NCBI RefSeq assembly: GCF_010500215.1
Contig: NZ_JAAGOY010000004.1
Span: 1,426,001 to 1,490,000 of the forward strand
Length of the DNA: 64,000 bases
Direction of reading: 5' to 3'
Source: Aliiroseovarius sp. PrR006
GTDB taxonomy: Bacteria > Pseudomonadota > Alphaproteobacteria > Rhodobacterales > Rhodobacteraceae
In this document: in pieces, positions 37,416 through 51,084 of the stretch
Layout of the letters: every line of letters begins with the position of its first letter
How positions within the stretch are numbered: the first letter of the stretch is position 1
Made by a program: the position numbers and the translations under genes
The notes under the pieces: generated by a model
The model's database searches: none
What the model saw: the letters and a program-made list of their open reading frames with translations, nothing else
Told to the model about the DNA's origin: nothing

Positions 37416-38618
37416 TTAAGGCTGAGTTTTCAAACGTAAAAAGAAGGGCAGAAGGATCACAACGATCAATCCGGACAGCAGAAATGGCGCGCCGGGCAGG
37501 TAAATCGGTGCCTCCGCATCCGCGAAAAACTGAAAGACGCCAGTGACCACCATGGGCGCAATCACGGCAGCGATTGACCCAAGGCTGGCAATGACGCCCT
37601 GCAGCAGCCCCTGACGGTCCTCAGACACCATATTGGCCATCATTGCCGTCATCGTCGGCGGGGCCATATCGGCCAAAGCCGCCACAAGGATGAACGAGAA
37701 CATCACCCAGACATTGCCGGTCAGCCCGAACGCAATGAATGCTGCTATCGCACAGACGATCGAGAAGATCAGGGTGCGGTACTCTCCCAACCTGGGCAGC
37801 ATAAACCGCATAACGACACCTTGTGTGAAGGCCACCGCGATCCCGTAGGACGCCAGCGAGATGCCGATCAAGGCCGTGCCCCAACCGAACACTTCGCGCG
37901 TCCAGAACGCCCAGAGCGTCGGATAAACCATGTTGGCAAATTCGAAGGCGAAGATCAGAAGAAGCGGCAGCATGAGGCCGGGCAGACGGAACGCGTCCAA
38001 GATCGAGCCGAACGGGTTGAGGTCTCGTTTTGTAAACGCGCGACGTTTCTCGGGCGCCAAGCTTTCGGGCAGCAGGAACAGACCAAACGCCACGTTCAGC
38101 GCGGCCAATCCCGCGGCCAGCCAGAATGGCGCGGTGATATGGACGCTGGCGACCAGCCCACCAATGGCGGGCCCCATGACAAAACCAATGCCGAACGTGG
38201 CACCGATCAAGCCGAAATTCGCAGCGCGCTCCTCGGGCTTCGAGATGTCCGCAAGATAGGCGGTCGCGGTGATATAGGTCGCCCCCGCGACCCCCGCCAA
38301 TACGCGCCCGATCAACAACCACCAAAACGTGGTGGCCAGCGCCATGACCACATAGTCGATGGCCAATGTGGCCAATGCCAAAAGCAGCACCGGGCGTCGA
38401 CCAAGACTGTCCGAGATCCCGCCGATCACAGGCGCAAACAGGAACTGCATCGCCGCATAGGACGCCATCAGTATGCCGCCCCAGAACGCGCCATCCGCGG
38501 TGTTGGCCGCGCCCACACGCTCCATCAGGTCTGGCATGATGGGAAACACGATCCCAATGCCCACTGCATCCAGAAGGATGGTGGCCAGAATGAACCATAT
38601 AGCACCGCGTTTTTGCAT
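37416..38618 (-). CDS. MFS transporter, TetA (DHA1) type
   Basis: A 400-residue proton-coupled exporter with 12 expected membrane helices. The loop 2-3 signature is GGISDSLGRRPVLLLA (about 66-81), and the helix-5 antiporter motif GFVMGPAIGGL is also present. It is closest in pattern to tetracycline-type DHA1 efflux pumps, but resistance cannot be inferred from that alone. I chose the ATG at 38618 because AAGGAG lies 6 bases before it; an ATG at 38639 lacks a ribosome site. Single gene downstream of the atp terminator. Confidence 0.88.
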   Translation of the reverse strand: MQKRGAIWFILATILLDAVGIGIVFPIMPDLMERVGAANTADGAFWGGILMASYAAMQFLFAPVIGGISDSLGRRPVLLLALATLAIDYVVMALATTFWWLLIGRVLAGVAGATYITATAYLADISKPEERAANFGLIGATFGIGFVMGPAIGGLVASVHITAPFWLAAGLAALNVAFGLFLLPESLAPEKRRAFTKRDLNPFGSILDAFRLPGLMLPLLLIFAFEFANMVYPTLWAFWTREVFGWGTALIGISLASYGIAVAFTQGVVMRFMLPRLGEYRTLIFSIVCAIAAFIAFGLTGNVWVMFSFILVAALADMAPPTMTAMMANMVSEDRQGLLQGVIASLGSIAAVIAPMVVTGVFQFFADAEAPIYLPGAPFLLSGLIVVILLPFFLRLKTQP

Positions 38619-38672
38619 GTCGCGCTCCTTTGCCCACATCAGTGACGCGAAGCGTGGGAAAGCGCAAATGCA

Positions 38673-38702
38673 AAAAGCCCCGCCGGTTCAGGCGGGGCTT
38701 TT
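38673..38702 (-). terminator. Terminator of the atp operon
   Basis: AAAAGCCCCGCC (38673-38684) pairs with GGCGGGGCTTTT (38691-38702) around GGTTCA. It lies 21 bases after the atpC stop, with a T-run in the leftward direction. Confidence 0.92.
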
Positions 38703-38723
38703 CGATAATCATGTTCCGTGGGC

Positions 38724-39134
38724 TTAGCCTTTCACGGACAGACCCAGTTCACTTGCCATTGCAGCGATATCTACCGTGCGTTTGGCCAGCTCGTCCAAGT
38801 TCTCGGCGGTTGCGTTTTCCGATGCGGCAGCCGCATCCGAAACGAAGCCATCAAGAACGTCCTGAGTCACTTCCGAGGTCGGAAGTGCACGCTCGGCCAG
38901 AACCGAGGTACCAGTGGCGGTCACTTCGGCGAACCCACCGGTGACTGCAAACTCGGCATTGCCTTCGGGGGACTCGACGCGAACGATACCGGGGCGCAAC
39001 GTCGTGATCGTCGGTGCGTGGTTCGGCATCGCCGTCAGGTCGCCATCGGCACCCGGCAGCTGAACTGCGGTTGCCTGAAGCGAAGCAAGGCTCCGTTCGG
39101 GCGACACCAGGTCGAATTGCATCGTATCAGCCAT
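38724..39134 (-). CDS. atpC: ATP synthase F1 epsilon subunit
   Basis: A 136-residue subunit of the central stalk that modulates ATPase activity. The N-terminal beta sandwich has FDLVSPERSLAS, GADGDLTAMPNHAPT (about 29-43) and FAVTGGFAEV. The C-terminal helical hairpin is present but short. Last gene of atpHAGDC, 58 bases after atpD, followed by a strong terminator. Confidence 0.95.
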   Translation of the reverse strand: MADTMQFDLVSPERSLASLQATAVQLPGADGDLTAMPNHAPTITTLRPGIVRVESPEGNAEFAVTGGFAEVTATGTSVLAERALPTSEVTQDVLDGFVSDAAAASENATAENLDELAKRTVDIAAMASELGLSVKG

Positions 39135-39192
39135 TTGGGATCTCCTTCAGGGGTCGTCAGGGGGAGGGAGACCTCCCCCGTCTTAGTCCCGA

Positions 39193-40635
<1,443 letters not shown>

Positions 40636-41514
40636 TTAGAGCGCCTCGGCGCCCGAAATGATTTCGATAAGTTCGTTGGTGATCACGGCCTGACGCGAAC
40701 GGTTGAACTGAATGGTCAGTTTGTCGATCATGTCGCCTGCGTTGCGGGTAGCGTTGTCCATTGCGGACATCCGCGCGCCCTGCTCCGAGGCACCGTTTTC
40801 CAACAGCGCGGTGAAGACCTGCGTGGCCACGCCCGAAGGCAGCAGCGTTGCAAGAATGCCTTCTTCCGACGGCTCATAGTCATATACGGTCGAGACTTCT
40901 TCCGCACCCTCAGCAGGGGCGTCGAAGCTGGCCGGGATGACCTGCTGGGCAGTCGGGATCTGGCTGATCACGCTTTCGAACTTGTTGTAGAAGATCGTCG
41001 CGACGTCGAACTCACCCTCGTTGAAACGATGGATAAGATCGTTGGCGATGCCTTGCGCATTGTCGTACCCGACGTTGCGCACACCCGAAAGATCCACATG
41101 GTCAACCATCTGGTCTTCAAAGTCGCGCTTCAGCTGTTCACGACCCTTCTTGCCAACAGTCAAGATTTTGACTGTTTTGCCAGAAGCGATCAGCTCTTCA
41201 GCTTTTGCACGTGCCATCTTGGCGATCGACGAGTTGAAGCCACCGCAAAGGCCGCGCTCGGCAGTCATGACCACAAGCATGTGGACCTGATCCGAACCCG
41301 TACCCGAAAGCAGTTTCGGAGCGCTGTCGCCCCCCGACGAAGCTGCCAGCCCACCCAGAACGGCGTTAAACCGTTCTGCGTAGGGACGACCTGCTTCGGC
41401 CGCTTCCTGTGCCCGCCGCAGTTTTGCGGCGGCCACCATCTGCATGGCCTTCGTGATCTTCCGCGTCGACTTGACGCTTTCGATCCGATTTTTGAGGTCC
41501 TTAAGGTTGGGCAT
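40636..41514 (-). CDS. atpG: ATP synthase F1 gamma subunit
   Basis: The 292-residue rotor shaft. The N-terminal helix [20 protein letters not shown] and the C-terminal helix ([20 protein letters not shown]) form the coiled coil that rotates inside the alpha/beta ring; [12 protein letters not shown] is the conserved central segment. Third gene of atpHAGDC, 14 bases after atpA. Confidence 0.98.
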   Translation of the reverse strand: MPNLKDLKNRIESVKSTRKITKAMQMVAAAKLRRAQEAAEAGRPYAERFNAVLGGLAASSGGDSAPKLLSGTGSDQVHMLVVMTAERGLCGGFNSSIAKMARAKAEELIASGKTVKILTVGKKGREQLKRDFEDQMVDHVDLSGVRNVGYDNAQGIANDLIHRFNEGEFDVATIFYNKFESVISQIPTAQQVIPASFDAPAEGAEEVSTVYDYEPSEEGILATLLPSGVATQVFTALLENGASEQGARMSAMDNATRNAGDMIDKLTIQFNRSRQAVITNELIEIISGAEAL

Positions 41515-41528
41515 CTGTCTGAGCCCCC

Positions 41529-43067
41529 TTAAGCGAAGTCAGCGGCGAACGCGTCCAGCGCTGCTTTGACCTTGTCCTCAAGCTCACCTTTAACCTTACG
41601 GTCATTGTCGGTGATGTCAGCAAGAAGATCGGCGTGTTTCTGACGCAGGTGGTTCAGAAGGCCAGCTTCGAAACGACCAACTTCCGATACGTCGATTTTG
41701 TCGAGGTAGCCGTTGGTACCAGCGTAGATCACGCAAACGATTTCAGCGTTGGTCAGCGGCGAATACTGAGCCTGCTTCATCAGTTCCGTCAGACGGGCAC
41801 CACGGTTCAGCAGCTGCTGGGTCGAGGCATCAAGGTCCGAACCGAACTGAGCGAAGGCTGCCATCTCGCGATACTGAGCCAGCGACAGTTTAACCGGACC
41901 GGCAACCGACGACATCGCTTTCGTCTGAGCCGACGAACCAACACGCGAAACCGACAGACCGGTGTTCACAGCGGGGCGGATACCCTGATAGAACAGCTCG
42001 GTTTCCAGGAAGATCTGGCCATCGGTGATCGAGATCACGTTGGTCGGAATAAAGGCCGACACGTCGCCACCCTGGGTTTCAATAACCGGCAGAGCGGTCA
42101 GCGAACCTGCGCCGTAGTCTTCGTTCAGCTTTGCCGAACGTTCCAGCAGACGCGAGTGAAGGTAGAAAACGTCACCCGGATAAGCTTCACGGCCCGGCGG
42201 GCGGCGCAGCAGCAGCGACATCTGGCGATACGACACAGCCTGTTTCGACAGATCATCATAGATGATCAGGGCGTGGCGGCCGTTGTCACGGAAGTGCTCG
42301 GCCATCGCGGTTGCGGCATAGGGTGCCAGGAACTGCATCGGAGCGGGGTCCGAAGCGGTTGCAGCAACAACGATCGAGTATTCAATCGCGCCGGTTTCTT
42401 CCAGTTTCTTCACCAGCTGCGCAACAGTCGAGCGCTTCTGGCCAACAGCTACGTAGACGCAGTAGAGCTTCTTGCTCTCGTCGTCGCCAGCGGCTTCGTT
42501 GTACGATTTCTGGTTCAGGATCGCGTCCAGAGCAACGGCAGTTTTACCGGTCTGACGGTCGCCAATGATCAGCTCGCGCTGGCCACGGCCGATCGGGATC
42601 ATAGCGTCAACCGATTTCAGGCCGGTTGCCATCGGTTCGTGAACCGATTTACGCGGGATGATGCCCGGTGCTTTAACGTCAGCAACGTTGCGGCCTTTGG
42701 TTTTGATCGGGCCTTTGCCGTCGATCGGGTTACCCAGACCGTCAACAACGCGACCCAGAAGCTCGTCACCAGCCGGAACGTCCACGATGGAGTTCGTACG
42801 CTTAACAGTGTCGCCTTCTTTAATGTCGCGGTCGGAACCGAAGATAACAACACCAACGTTGTCAGCTTCAAGGTTCAGAGCCATCCCGCGGATACCACCG
42901 GGGAATTCGACCATTTCACCAGCCTGAACATTGTCCAGACCGTATACACGAGCAATACCGTCACCGACCGACAGAACGCGGCCAACTTCGGCCACTTCGG
43001 CTTCCTGGCCGAAGTTCTTGATCTGGTCCTTCAGGATCGCAGAAATTTCTGCTGCTTGGATACCCAT
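41529..43067 (-). CDS. atpA: ATP synthase F1 alpha subunit
   Basis: A 512-residue regulatory nucleotide-binding subunit. Walker A is [11 protein letters not shown] (about 169-179); the alpha signature [11 protein letters not shown] is visible near residue 365. The start codon overlaps the atpH stop by one base (TAATG), with GAGG inside atpH as ribosome site, so the two are coupled. Second gene of the F1 operon. Confidence 0.98.
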   Translation of the reverse strand: MGIQAAEISAILKDQIKNFGQEAEVAEVGRVLSVGDGIARVYGLDNVQAGEMVEFPGGIRGMALNLEADNVGVVIFGSDRDIKEGDTVKRTNSIVDVPAGDELLGRVVDGLGNPIDGKGPIKTKGRNVADVKAPGIIPRKSVHEPMATGLKSVDAMIPIGRGQRELIIGDRQTGKTAVALDAILNQKSYNEAAGDDESKKLYCVYVAVGQKRSTVAQLVKKLEETGAIEYSIVVAATASDPAPMQFLAPYAATAMAEHFRDNGRHALIIYDDLSKQAVSYRQMSLLLRRPPGREAYPGDVFYLHSRLLERSAKLNEDYGAGSLTALPVIETQGGDVSAFIPTNVISITDGQIFLETELFYQGIRPAVNTGLSVSRVGSSAQTKAMSSVAGPVKLSLAQYREMAAFAQFGSDLDASTQQLLNRGARLTELMKQAQYSPLTNAEIVCVIYAGTNGYLDKIDVSEVGRFEAGLLNHLRQKHADLLADITDNDRKVKGELEDKVKAALDAFAADFA

Positions 43068-43627
43068 TATCCGACCTCTTTCATGGAATTCTGAAGTGCA
43101 TCGAGCTTGGCCTTGACCGACGTATCGATCATTTGCGAGCCCACTTTCACGACCAGGCCACCGATGAGTGCTTCATCGACGGCCAGGTTGATGTTTACAT
43201 CCTTGCCGATCGAGGCTTTCAGAGCCTTGGCAAGTTTGTCTTGTTGCGCCTTGGTCATGGCTTTGGCTGCAGTCACCTCTGCGGTAACTTCACCCTTATC
43301 CTCGGCGATCAGGGCGCGCATGGCGTCCAGAAGCTGAGGCAGCACAAACAAACGACGTTTCTGAGCCATCAGGCTCAGGGCGTTTGCGACTGTCGACGAA
43401 AGTTTCATTTTTTTGGCGACAGCTGCAATCACGGCGGCCTGTTCATCGCGGGTAACTACCGGCGAGTTGATCAGATCGACAAGATCAGAGCTATCGGCGA
43501 GAGCAGCATCAAGAGCGGCAACATCCGCTTCAACTGCTTTCAGTTCTTTGCCCTCTTTGGCCAAATCAAAGATGGCCGTGGCATAACGTTGGGCAATGCC
43601 AGTTGAGATCGAGACTGGTTCGGACAC
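43067..43627 (-). CDS. atpH: ATP synthase F1 delta subunit
   Basis: A 186-residue peripheral-stalk subunit holding F1 to the membrane sector. I chose the GTG at 43627 ([20 protein letters not shown]), which agrees with related AtpH N-termini and has GGAAGG at good spacing; another GTG at 43633 abuts that site. The C-terminal segment [20 protein letters not shown] is diagnostic. First gene of the F1 operon. No F0 gene (atpB/E/F) is in the window, as usual in Rhodobacteraceae, where F0 is encoded elsewhere. Confidence 0.95.
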   Translation of the reverse strand: MSEPVSISTGIAQRYATAIFDLAKEGKELKAVEADVAALDAALADSSDLVDLINSPVVTRDEQAAVIAAVAKKMKLSSTVANALSLMAQKRRLFVLPQLLDAMRALIAEDKGEVTAEVTAAKAMTKAQQDKLAKALKASIGKDVNINLAVDEALIGGLVVKVGSQMIDTSVKAKLDALQNSMKEVG

Positions 43628-43989
43628 GTCCACCCTTCCGATGTACTATGCCCCTTTATGGTTTGCTGGACAAACCGGGGCGGCCTACAGAAGCCGCACT
43701 TTCGCGCGTACTATCTAAATCGTCGTCGCATGTAACAGGGAAAACCCTACCTCGCAACAGGCTTGAACGGGTTTATCGCCAACATTTCCGGCTAAGATTT
43801 CGTTAGATTTCGCCGTCAATCCGCGCATACCCCTTAACCCTAGGGACAATTTACCGATCACGGGGTGAAACTCGGGTCGCTCAAAACGGAATACTATTGC
43901 ATACCGAAATGCCAATTACGAAAGAATCAAGGGGCACATGCAGTCGTGCGTGCCGATAGTTACCCACCAGCGGATGACTGATTCTATAC
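43628..43989. other. 362-base gap before atpH
   Basis: No credible gene. Two short open frames here overlap on opposite strands and have no ribosome site or recognisable product. The stretch is AT-richer than its surroundings toward 43880-43985 and should hold the atp operon promoter, but I cannot place it with confidence. Confidence 0.6.
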
Positions 43990-44757
43990 CTAAGGCCGTC
44001 CCTGCCGCGAGGCGCTGGGCTCGGGCACGCCAAGCCCTTCAAGAACCTTCAGCGGACGGCGTACCGCCTGCGCCAAACCGGGGCGCTTGGGTGCGGGGAC
44101 TTGCTTGGTCACCTCGACCATAAGGACACCACCTGCAAGGATAACTGGCAACTGAAGCCCCGCGCGCTCCCAGAAAGTACCGGTCTTAAGCCAGAACCTC
44201 TTTCCTGACGGCGGCTGGTACAGGGATGACAGGTGTCGTTCGACCTGAAATCCATGCTCGCGCAATTGAGCTTCCAACTGCCCCAAGGAATAGGGGCGCC
44301 CATAGCCAAACGGCGTCGCATCCGACCGCGCCCATAGTCCAGCCCGGTTCGGGGTGATGAACAAGGCGCGACCACCGGGGCCGAGCACGCGATAGCATTC
44401 GTCAAGCAACTGGCTGGGCGTATCAGATGTCTCTAGCCCGTGCATCACCACCAGCCGATCCACGACCCCGGTATCCAAGGGCCACAATGTATCCTCGACC
44501 AGAACCGAGACATTCGGCATGCCAGCGGGCCACGGCATCACGCCCTGCGGCGCGGGCATCAAACCGACCACCCGACGTGCTGTCGACAAGTAGGGGCGCA
44601 GCAACGGCACGGCAAATCCGTAGCCCGCAACGGTCTGCCCCTTGGTCTGCGCCTCGGGCCACAATCCGACCACCTTATCGCGGATCGCCTTTTGCGCCGC
44701 GCGCCCCAACATGCTGCGGTAGTAGAAATTCCTCAGATCCTGCACATCAAGATGCAT
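43990..44757 (-). CDS. Class I SAM-dependent methyltransferase
   Basis: A 255-residue methyltransferase type 11-like protein. The glycine-rich SAM loop is weak ([15 protein letters not shown], about 43-57). The later pattern is clearer: [17 protein letters not shown] (motif II region), [19 protein letters not shown] (post-motif, about 120-138). Substrate unknown. It is divergent in sense from gloB, with which such a methyltransferase gene is commonly linked in alphaproteobacteria. Confidence 0.8.
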   Translation of the reverse strand: MHLDVQDLRNFYYRSMLGRAAQKAIRDKVVGLWPEAQTKGQTVAGYGFAVPLLRPYLSTARRVVGLMPAPQGVMPWPAGMPNVSVLVEDTLWPLDTGVVDRLVVMHGLETSDTPSQLLDECYRVLGPGGRALFITPNRAGLWARSDATPFGYGRPYSLGQLEAQLREHGFQVERHLSSLYQPPSGKRFWLKTGTFWERAGLQLPVILAGGVLMVEVTKQVPAPKRPGLAQAVRRPLKVLEGLGVPEPSASRQGRP

Positions 44758-44829
44758 GACGCGTCAATCGGCCCCTGTCTGTTCAAGGCCGAGACTACCC
44801 GAACACAGATAAATTGGAATGCCTCATCT

Positions 44830-45423
44830 TCACTGCGAAGCGCGGCGCAGAACCAGTGCTAAATTGTTGGCTGGCATCTCGATCAAGTCCGCGCGGCGCA
44901 ACCCGGCGTCGGACGCCCAGGCCTCGACTTTCTCAAGATCTTTGTACCCGATATGGGGATCGTGCGCCGTCAGGGACGCGTGGAACGTCTTGTCTCCTTC
45001 GCTGCGAAATGCCCCACCGGTTCGGAATGGGCCGTAAAGGAACCAATATGCGCCGGGCGCCAAGTTGCGTGCGACCCCAGCAATCACAGCGCGCGCGGTT
45101 GTCGCGTCGATCAAATGCATCAGATTCACGGTCACGATCATCGACATCGGCCCGGTACGCCATGACGGAGCGCTGGCATCCAACCACTGCGCCAACCGCA
45201 TGTTCTCGACGCCCCTCTCGGCGCGCCAGGCATCAATGCTGTTCAGGCGATCAGGGTCGACATCGGTCGGCTGCCAGATCACGTCTGGGAAGTGCCCGGC
45301 ATATTCAATGATATGCTCACCCGTGCCCGACGCAAGTTCCAACGCGACGCCTTGTTTCGGCACGTAAGGTCTCATGGCGTCTAGAATCGGAAACAAATTT
45401 CGGGACGCAGATGGCGCAGACAT
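44830..45423 (-). CDS. DUF938 family SAM-dependent methyltransferase
   Basis: A 197-residue methyltransferase-like protein of the DUF938 family. Family landmarks are SAPSASRNLFPILDAM at the N-terminus, ALELASGTGEHIIEYA (SAM loop, about 27-42), WQPTDVDPDRLNSI (acidic ribose-binding residue) and VNLMHLIDA. I chose the ATG at 45423, preceded by GGAG, over a frame extension to 45474. Reaction unknown. Divergent from gloB, 131 bases apart. Confidence 0.85.
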   Translation of the reverse strand: MSAPSASRNLFPILDAMRPYVPKQGVALELASGTGEHIIEYAGHFPDVIWQPTDVDPDRLNSIDAWRAERGVENMRLAQWLDASAPSWRTGPMSMIVTVNLMHLIDATTARAVIAGVARNLAPGAYWFLYGPFRTGGAFRSEGDKTFHASLTAHDPHIGYKDLEKVEAWASDAGLRRADLIEMPANNLALVLRRASQ

Positions 45424-45554
45424 GCGACCATCTCCGCGCTTATGCGCGATCGAATGTGGTTTTTCTCCCGCCATTTTTACCCCTCGGGCGCATTACCAGT
45501 ATTGAGGCTTCGGATCGTTTGAGCAAGACTGTTCACCCAACACGGAGAACCAAT

Positions 45555-46319
45555 ATGCTCGAGCTCGTCACAATTCCCTGCCTTTCGGATAATTATGCAT
45601 TTTTGCTGCATGACGCCAAGTCAGGGAAAACAGCGCTGATCGACGCGCCCGAGACCCTGCCCATCGAGAACGAGCTGGAACAGCGCGGCTGGACCCTGTC
45701 CGAGATCTGGCTGACCCACCACCACTGGGATCATATTGACGGTGTCGCAGATCTGGTTGCCGCTACTGGTGCCCGCGTGATCGGGGCCGAGGCCGACAAG
45801 CATCGGCTGCCACCGTTGGATCATACGCTCACCCCCGGGACAAGTTTCGATTTCGCAGGCCACGAGGTTCAGGTGCTGGACGTACCCGGCCACACGATCG
45901 GCCACATTGCCTTCTACGTCCCCGCAGCCAAGGCCGCCTTCACTGGCGATAGCTTGATGGCAATGGGCTGTGGGCGTCTGTTCGAAGGCCGCCCCGAACA
46001 GATGTGGGACAGCCTGCAACGTCTGATGGCACTGCCAGCCGATACGCTGATCTGTTCTGGCCATGAATATACTGGCGGCAATATCTCGTTCGCGCTGACC
46101 ATCGATCCCGGCAATGCCGCCCTGCGCGCACGCCGCGAACGGGTCGAAGCCGCCCGCGCTGACGGCCAGCCCACCGTCCCGTCCCTTCTGTCGGACGAGC
46201 TGGAGACCAACCCTTTTCTGCGCGCGCACTTGTCGTCCGTCAAAGCCGCCCTACATATGGAAACCGCAACCGACGCCGAGGTCTTTGCCGAGATCCGCGC
46301 CCGGAAAGACGATTTCTAA
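45555..46319 (+). CDS. gloB: Hydroxyacylglutathione hydrolase (glyoxalase II)
   Basis: A 254-residue binuclear metallo-beta-lactamase-fold thioesterase that hydrolyses S-lactoylglutathione in methylglyoxal detoxification. The metal motif THHHWDHIDG (about 55-64), the later VPGHTIGH, the metal-bridging Asp in FTGDSLMAMGCGRLFEG and CSGHEYT are all present. The ATG at 45555 with GGAG upstream gives the standard N-terminus (MLELVTIPCLSDNYAFLLHD). Confidence 0.95.
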   Translation: MLELVTIPCLSDNYAFLLHDAKSGKTALIDAPETLPIENELEQRGWTLSEIWLTHHHWDHIDGVADLVAATGARVIGAEADKHRLPPLDHTLTPGTSFDFAGHEVQVLDVPGHTIGHIAFYVPAAKAAFTGDSLMAMGCGRLFEGRPEQMWDSLQRLMALPADTLICSGHEYTGGNISFALTIDPGNAALRARRERVEAARADGQPTVPSLLSDELETNPFLRAHLSSVKAALHMETATDAEVFAEIRARKDDF

Positions 46320-46478
46320 GGCAAATCTCAAGAAATCACGCTTGTGCGAGCAGAAATTGACCAAAAGGGTCTTGATAGCGACGCAAGGACAACCGAACCT
46401 TAATACTATGAGGCAACGGTAATAAGGCGAAGTAATCGCCAGCGATGTCCACCGCTGAACTTACGAGGAGTGCGCAAC

Positions 46479-48805
<2,327 letters not shown>

Positions 48806-48806
<1 letters not shown>

Positions 48807-49348
48807 TGCGCGCCCTCTGGGCTGCAACACTGATAACATGCGCTGCGGCCCCGGTTGCGGCGCGTGACCCCGTCCTCAGCTTCCCCGTTGCACGCACGCT
48901 GGGACAAGATTGTTCATCCAAAATTATGTAGATGCCGACCCCAGCGAGGGCGCGGCGGATTTCACCTGTGGGGCGCTGTCGTATGACGGGCACCAAGGAA
49001 CGGATATCACGTTAACCTCGGGCTTGGCTGCGCTTGAAGGCGTAGTTGTCACTCCGGTTGCGCCCGGTGTGATGCGTCGGCTGCGCGACGGGGTCGAGGA
49101 TCAGTTTTTCTCGACCACTCAAATGAGCAGGATTGCGGCAATGGAGTGCTGATTGACCACGGCGGTGGTTGGGAAAGCCAGTATTGCCACATGCGCGCGG
49201 GTAGCATCGCGGTCGAGGTCGGGCAGCGGGGCGACGGCTGCACGCAGAGAACATAATCCCAGGCACCTATCACGGCACAGCGACGTTGACGCAGGACGTG
49301 GATGTGATCGACCGCACCTCGACTGCAGCGACGCTGATGGCCCCTTAG
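48806..49348 (+). pseudogene. Broken M23 family metallopeptidase gene
   Basis: Remains of an exported M23 (LytM-like) peptidase gene, coupled to clpA by an ATGA overlap. The first frame gives a signal peptide and LSFPVARTLGQDC. A one-base loss near 48912 moves the sequence to a second frame: FIQNYVDADPSEGAADFTCG, then the zinc motif SYDGHQGTD. Another shift near 49120 gives NEQDCGNGVLIDHGGGWESQ and YCHMRAG. Reading then jumps to a C-terminal-like tail, GTYHGTATLTQDVDVIDRTS. The part expected to hold the catalytic HxH is missing, so no active enzyme can be made. Sequencing error could explain the shifts but not the deletion. Confidence 0.8.
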
Positions 49349-51081
49349 CGTTCGGTCAGTTTCAGCTCAATCCGGCGATTTTCGGCGCGCGCCTCGGGTG
49401 TATCCGCAGGATTGACCGGGCGGTATTCCCCGAACCCCGTGGCAGCCAAACGGTCAGGCGGGAAGCCCAGCGCGTCGATCATATACTCGACCACAGACAG
49501 AGCCCGCGCCTGGCTAAGTTCCCAGTTATTGCGGAACGCCCCGCGCCCAGAGAGCGGCACGTTATCCGTATGACCGTCAACGCGGATCACCCAATCGACC
49601 TCGTCCGGGATTTCGCCCGCGACTTCGGACAGAAGCGAGGCCACGCGCGCAACTTGGGCGCGCCCTTCTGGCTGAAGCTCGGCGCGGGCGCTTTCAAACA
49701 GCACTTCAGACGAGAACACAAATCGGTCGCCCACGATCTGCACACCCTCACGGTTGCCCAGAACCTCGCGCAGCTTACCGAAGAATTCGGACCGATAAGC
49801 GGACAGCTCTTTGGCTTCGGCTTCAAGACGCTTGCGCTCGGCCTCTTCCAATTCTGCCCTGCGACGTTCTTCGGAGGCGACACGGGCTAGGGCCGCATTC
49901 AACTCGGACCCAAGTTTCTGGATCTGAACCTGTGCGGCCTGATCGCGGGCTGACCCATCGTCCAGAATGGCTTGCAAGCCGCCCAGTTGCGCCCGAAGGG
50001 CGGCGACCTGTTCGTTCAATAGCGCGATCTTGCGCTGGCTTTCCGCGCTTTCGGCTTCTTCCTCGGCCAGCGCCAAATTGGCGGCTGCCAACAGGCGCGC
50101 ACGTTCTTCGGATTGGGTGAGCGTTTCGGTTGCAGCACGTTCGGCATTCAGACGCGCCGCCAGTTCCGCTTCAAGCCGATCGCGCAGTTCCGCAGAATCC
50201 GCCCCAGCAGTGGCCTGCTCTTCCAGCTGCAGCAAAGCCGACGCCAAGCGCTTGTCCAGATCCACGCCCGCCGCCTTGGCCGCGGCCAACAGGGTCAGCG
50301 TTTCCTCGGCCCGTTTGCGTTCTTCTTCAAGGGCCAAGGTCATCGCGGTCAACTCGGTATCCGCATTTTGCAGCCGTTCACGCAAGGCTTCGGCGGCAGC
50401 GGCCTCGGCCAATCGCCCAGCCTCTTCCTCGTCCAAGGCCGTCTGTCCCGCGGTCACCTTCACTTCCAGATCGGCGACCAAAGCTTCCAACGCCTCACGT
50501 TTGGCCGCGGCCAGACGCGCAGTTTCAGCACCAGCATCCACTTCGTCACGCGCTTTGGCCAAGGCCAGCTGCAATGCCTCTTGTTCGCTCAGTAATTGGG
50601 TGCGCACGGCCTCAAGATCTTCGACGGTCGCGCTTAGCGCTTCGCCCTCGGCCAACGCGCGGTCTCGTTCTGAGAGAAGCGTAGCCACCTGAGCTTCGAA
50701 ACTGGTGATCGTCGCCGCCTGTGCCGCAAGCTCAGCGGCTTGATTCTCTGTCTGCGTGGTCAGTTGGGCAATCAATGCCGCCTGCGCATCGGATATCGAG
50801 CGCGCCTCGGTCAGGGTTGCGTTCAGCGTGCCGATCTCGCCCTGAAGGGACTCGGTCCGGTTGCGTTCCAGCCCCAGCGCATCCGCCAGCTCAGAAACTT
50901 GGGCTGACAATTCGTCAAGCTCGCTCGCCTGCCCCGATATCGTCTCGCGCAGGATGAATTGCACGATCATGAAGATCGTCAGGACGAACATCAGCACTAG
51001 CAAAAGTGCAGTCATGGCGTCCACGAAGCCGGGCCAGATGGACCCGCTGACGCGTTGGGTGGATCGGCGGGTCAGCGCCAT
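49345..51081 (-). CDS. MotB/OmpA-like protein with long coiled coil
   Basis: A 578-residue envelope protein. One N-terminal membrane helix (about 16-44) contains Asp21 (GFVDAMTALLLVLMF), the position of the proton-carrying Asp in MotB-type stators. Residues 50-440 are an Ala/Glu/Leu-rich coiled coil. The C-terminal OmpA-like peptidoglycan-binding domain (about 445-575) has FSSEVLFESARAEL, VDGHTDNVPL and ATGFGEYRPV. With the MotA-like protein encoded 3 bases upstream it probably forms a proton-driven motor unit; the driven process is unknown. Confidence 0.85.
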   Translation of the reverse strand: MALTRRSTQRVSGSIWPGFVDAMTALLLVLMFVLTIFMIVQFILRETISGQASELDELSAQVSELADALGLERNRTESLQGEIGTLNATLTEARSISDAQAALIAQLTTQTENQAAELAAQAATITSFEAQVATLLSERDRALAEGEALSATVEDLEAVRTQLLSEQEALQLALAKARDEVDAGAETARLAAAKREALEALVADLEVKVTAGQTALDEEEAGRLAEAAAAEALRERLQNADTELTAMTLALEEERKRAEETLTLLAAAKAAGVDLDKRLASALLQLEEQATAGADSAELRDRLEAELAARLNAERAATETLTQSEERARLLAAANLALAEEEAESAESQRKIALLNEQVAALRAQLGGLQAILDDGSARDQAAQVQIQKLGSELNAALARVASEERRRAELEEAERKRLEAEAKELSAYRSEFFGKLREVLGNREGVQIVGDRFVFSSEVLFESARAELQPEGRAQVARVASLLSEVAGEIPDEVDWVIRVDGHTDNVPLSGRGAFRNNWELSQARALSVVEYMIDALGFPPDRLAATGFGEYRPVNPADTPEARAENRRIELKLTER

Positions 51082-51084
51082 GGC

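Noticed and set aside
37416-38618. Tetracycline resistance determinant
   Set aside because: Family resemblance to TetA pumps is real, but many DHA1 exporters share it and no tetR-like regulator is adjacent.
41634-43094. 486-codon open frame antisense to atpA
   Set aside because: Shadow of atpA; no ribosome site and no family resemblance.
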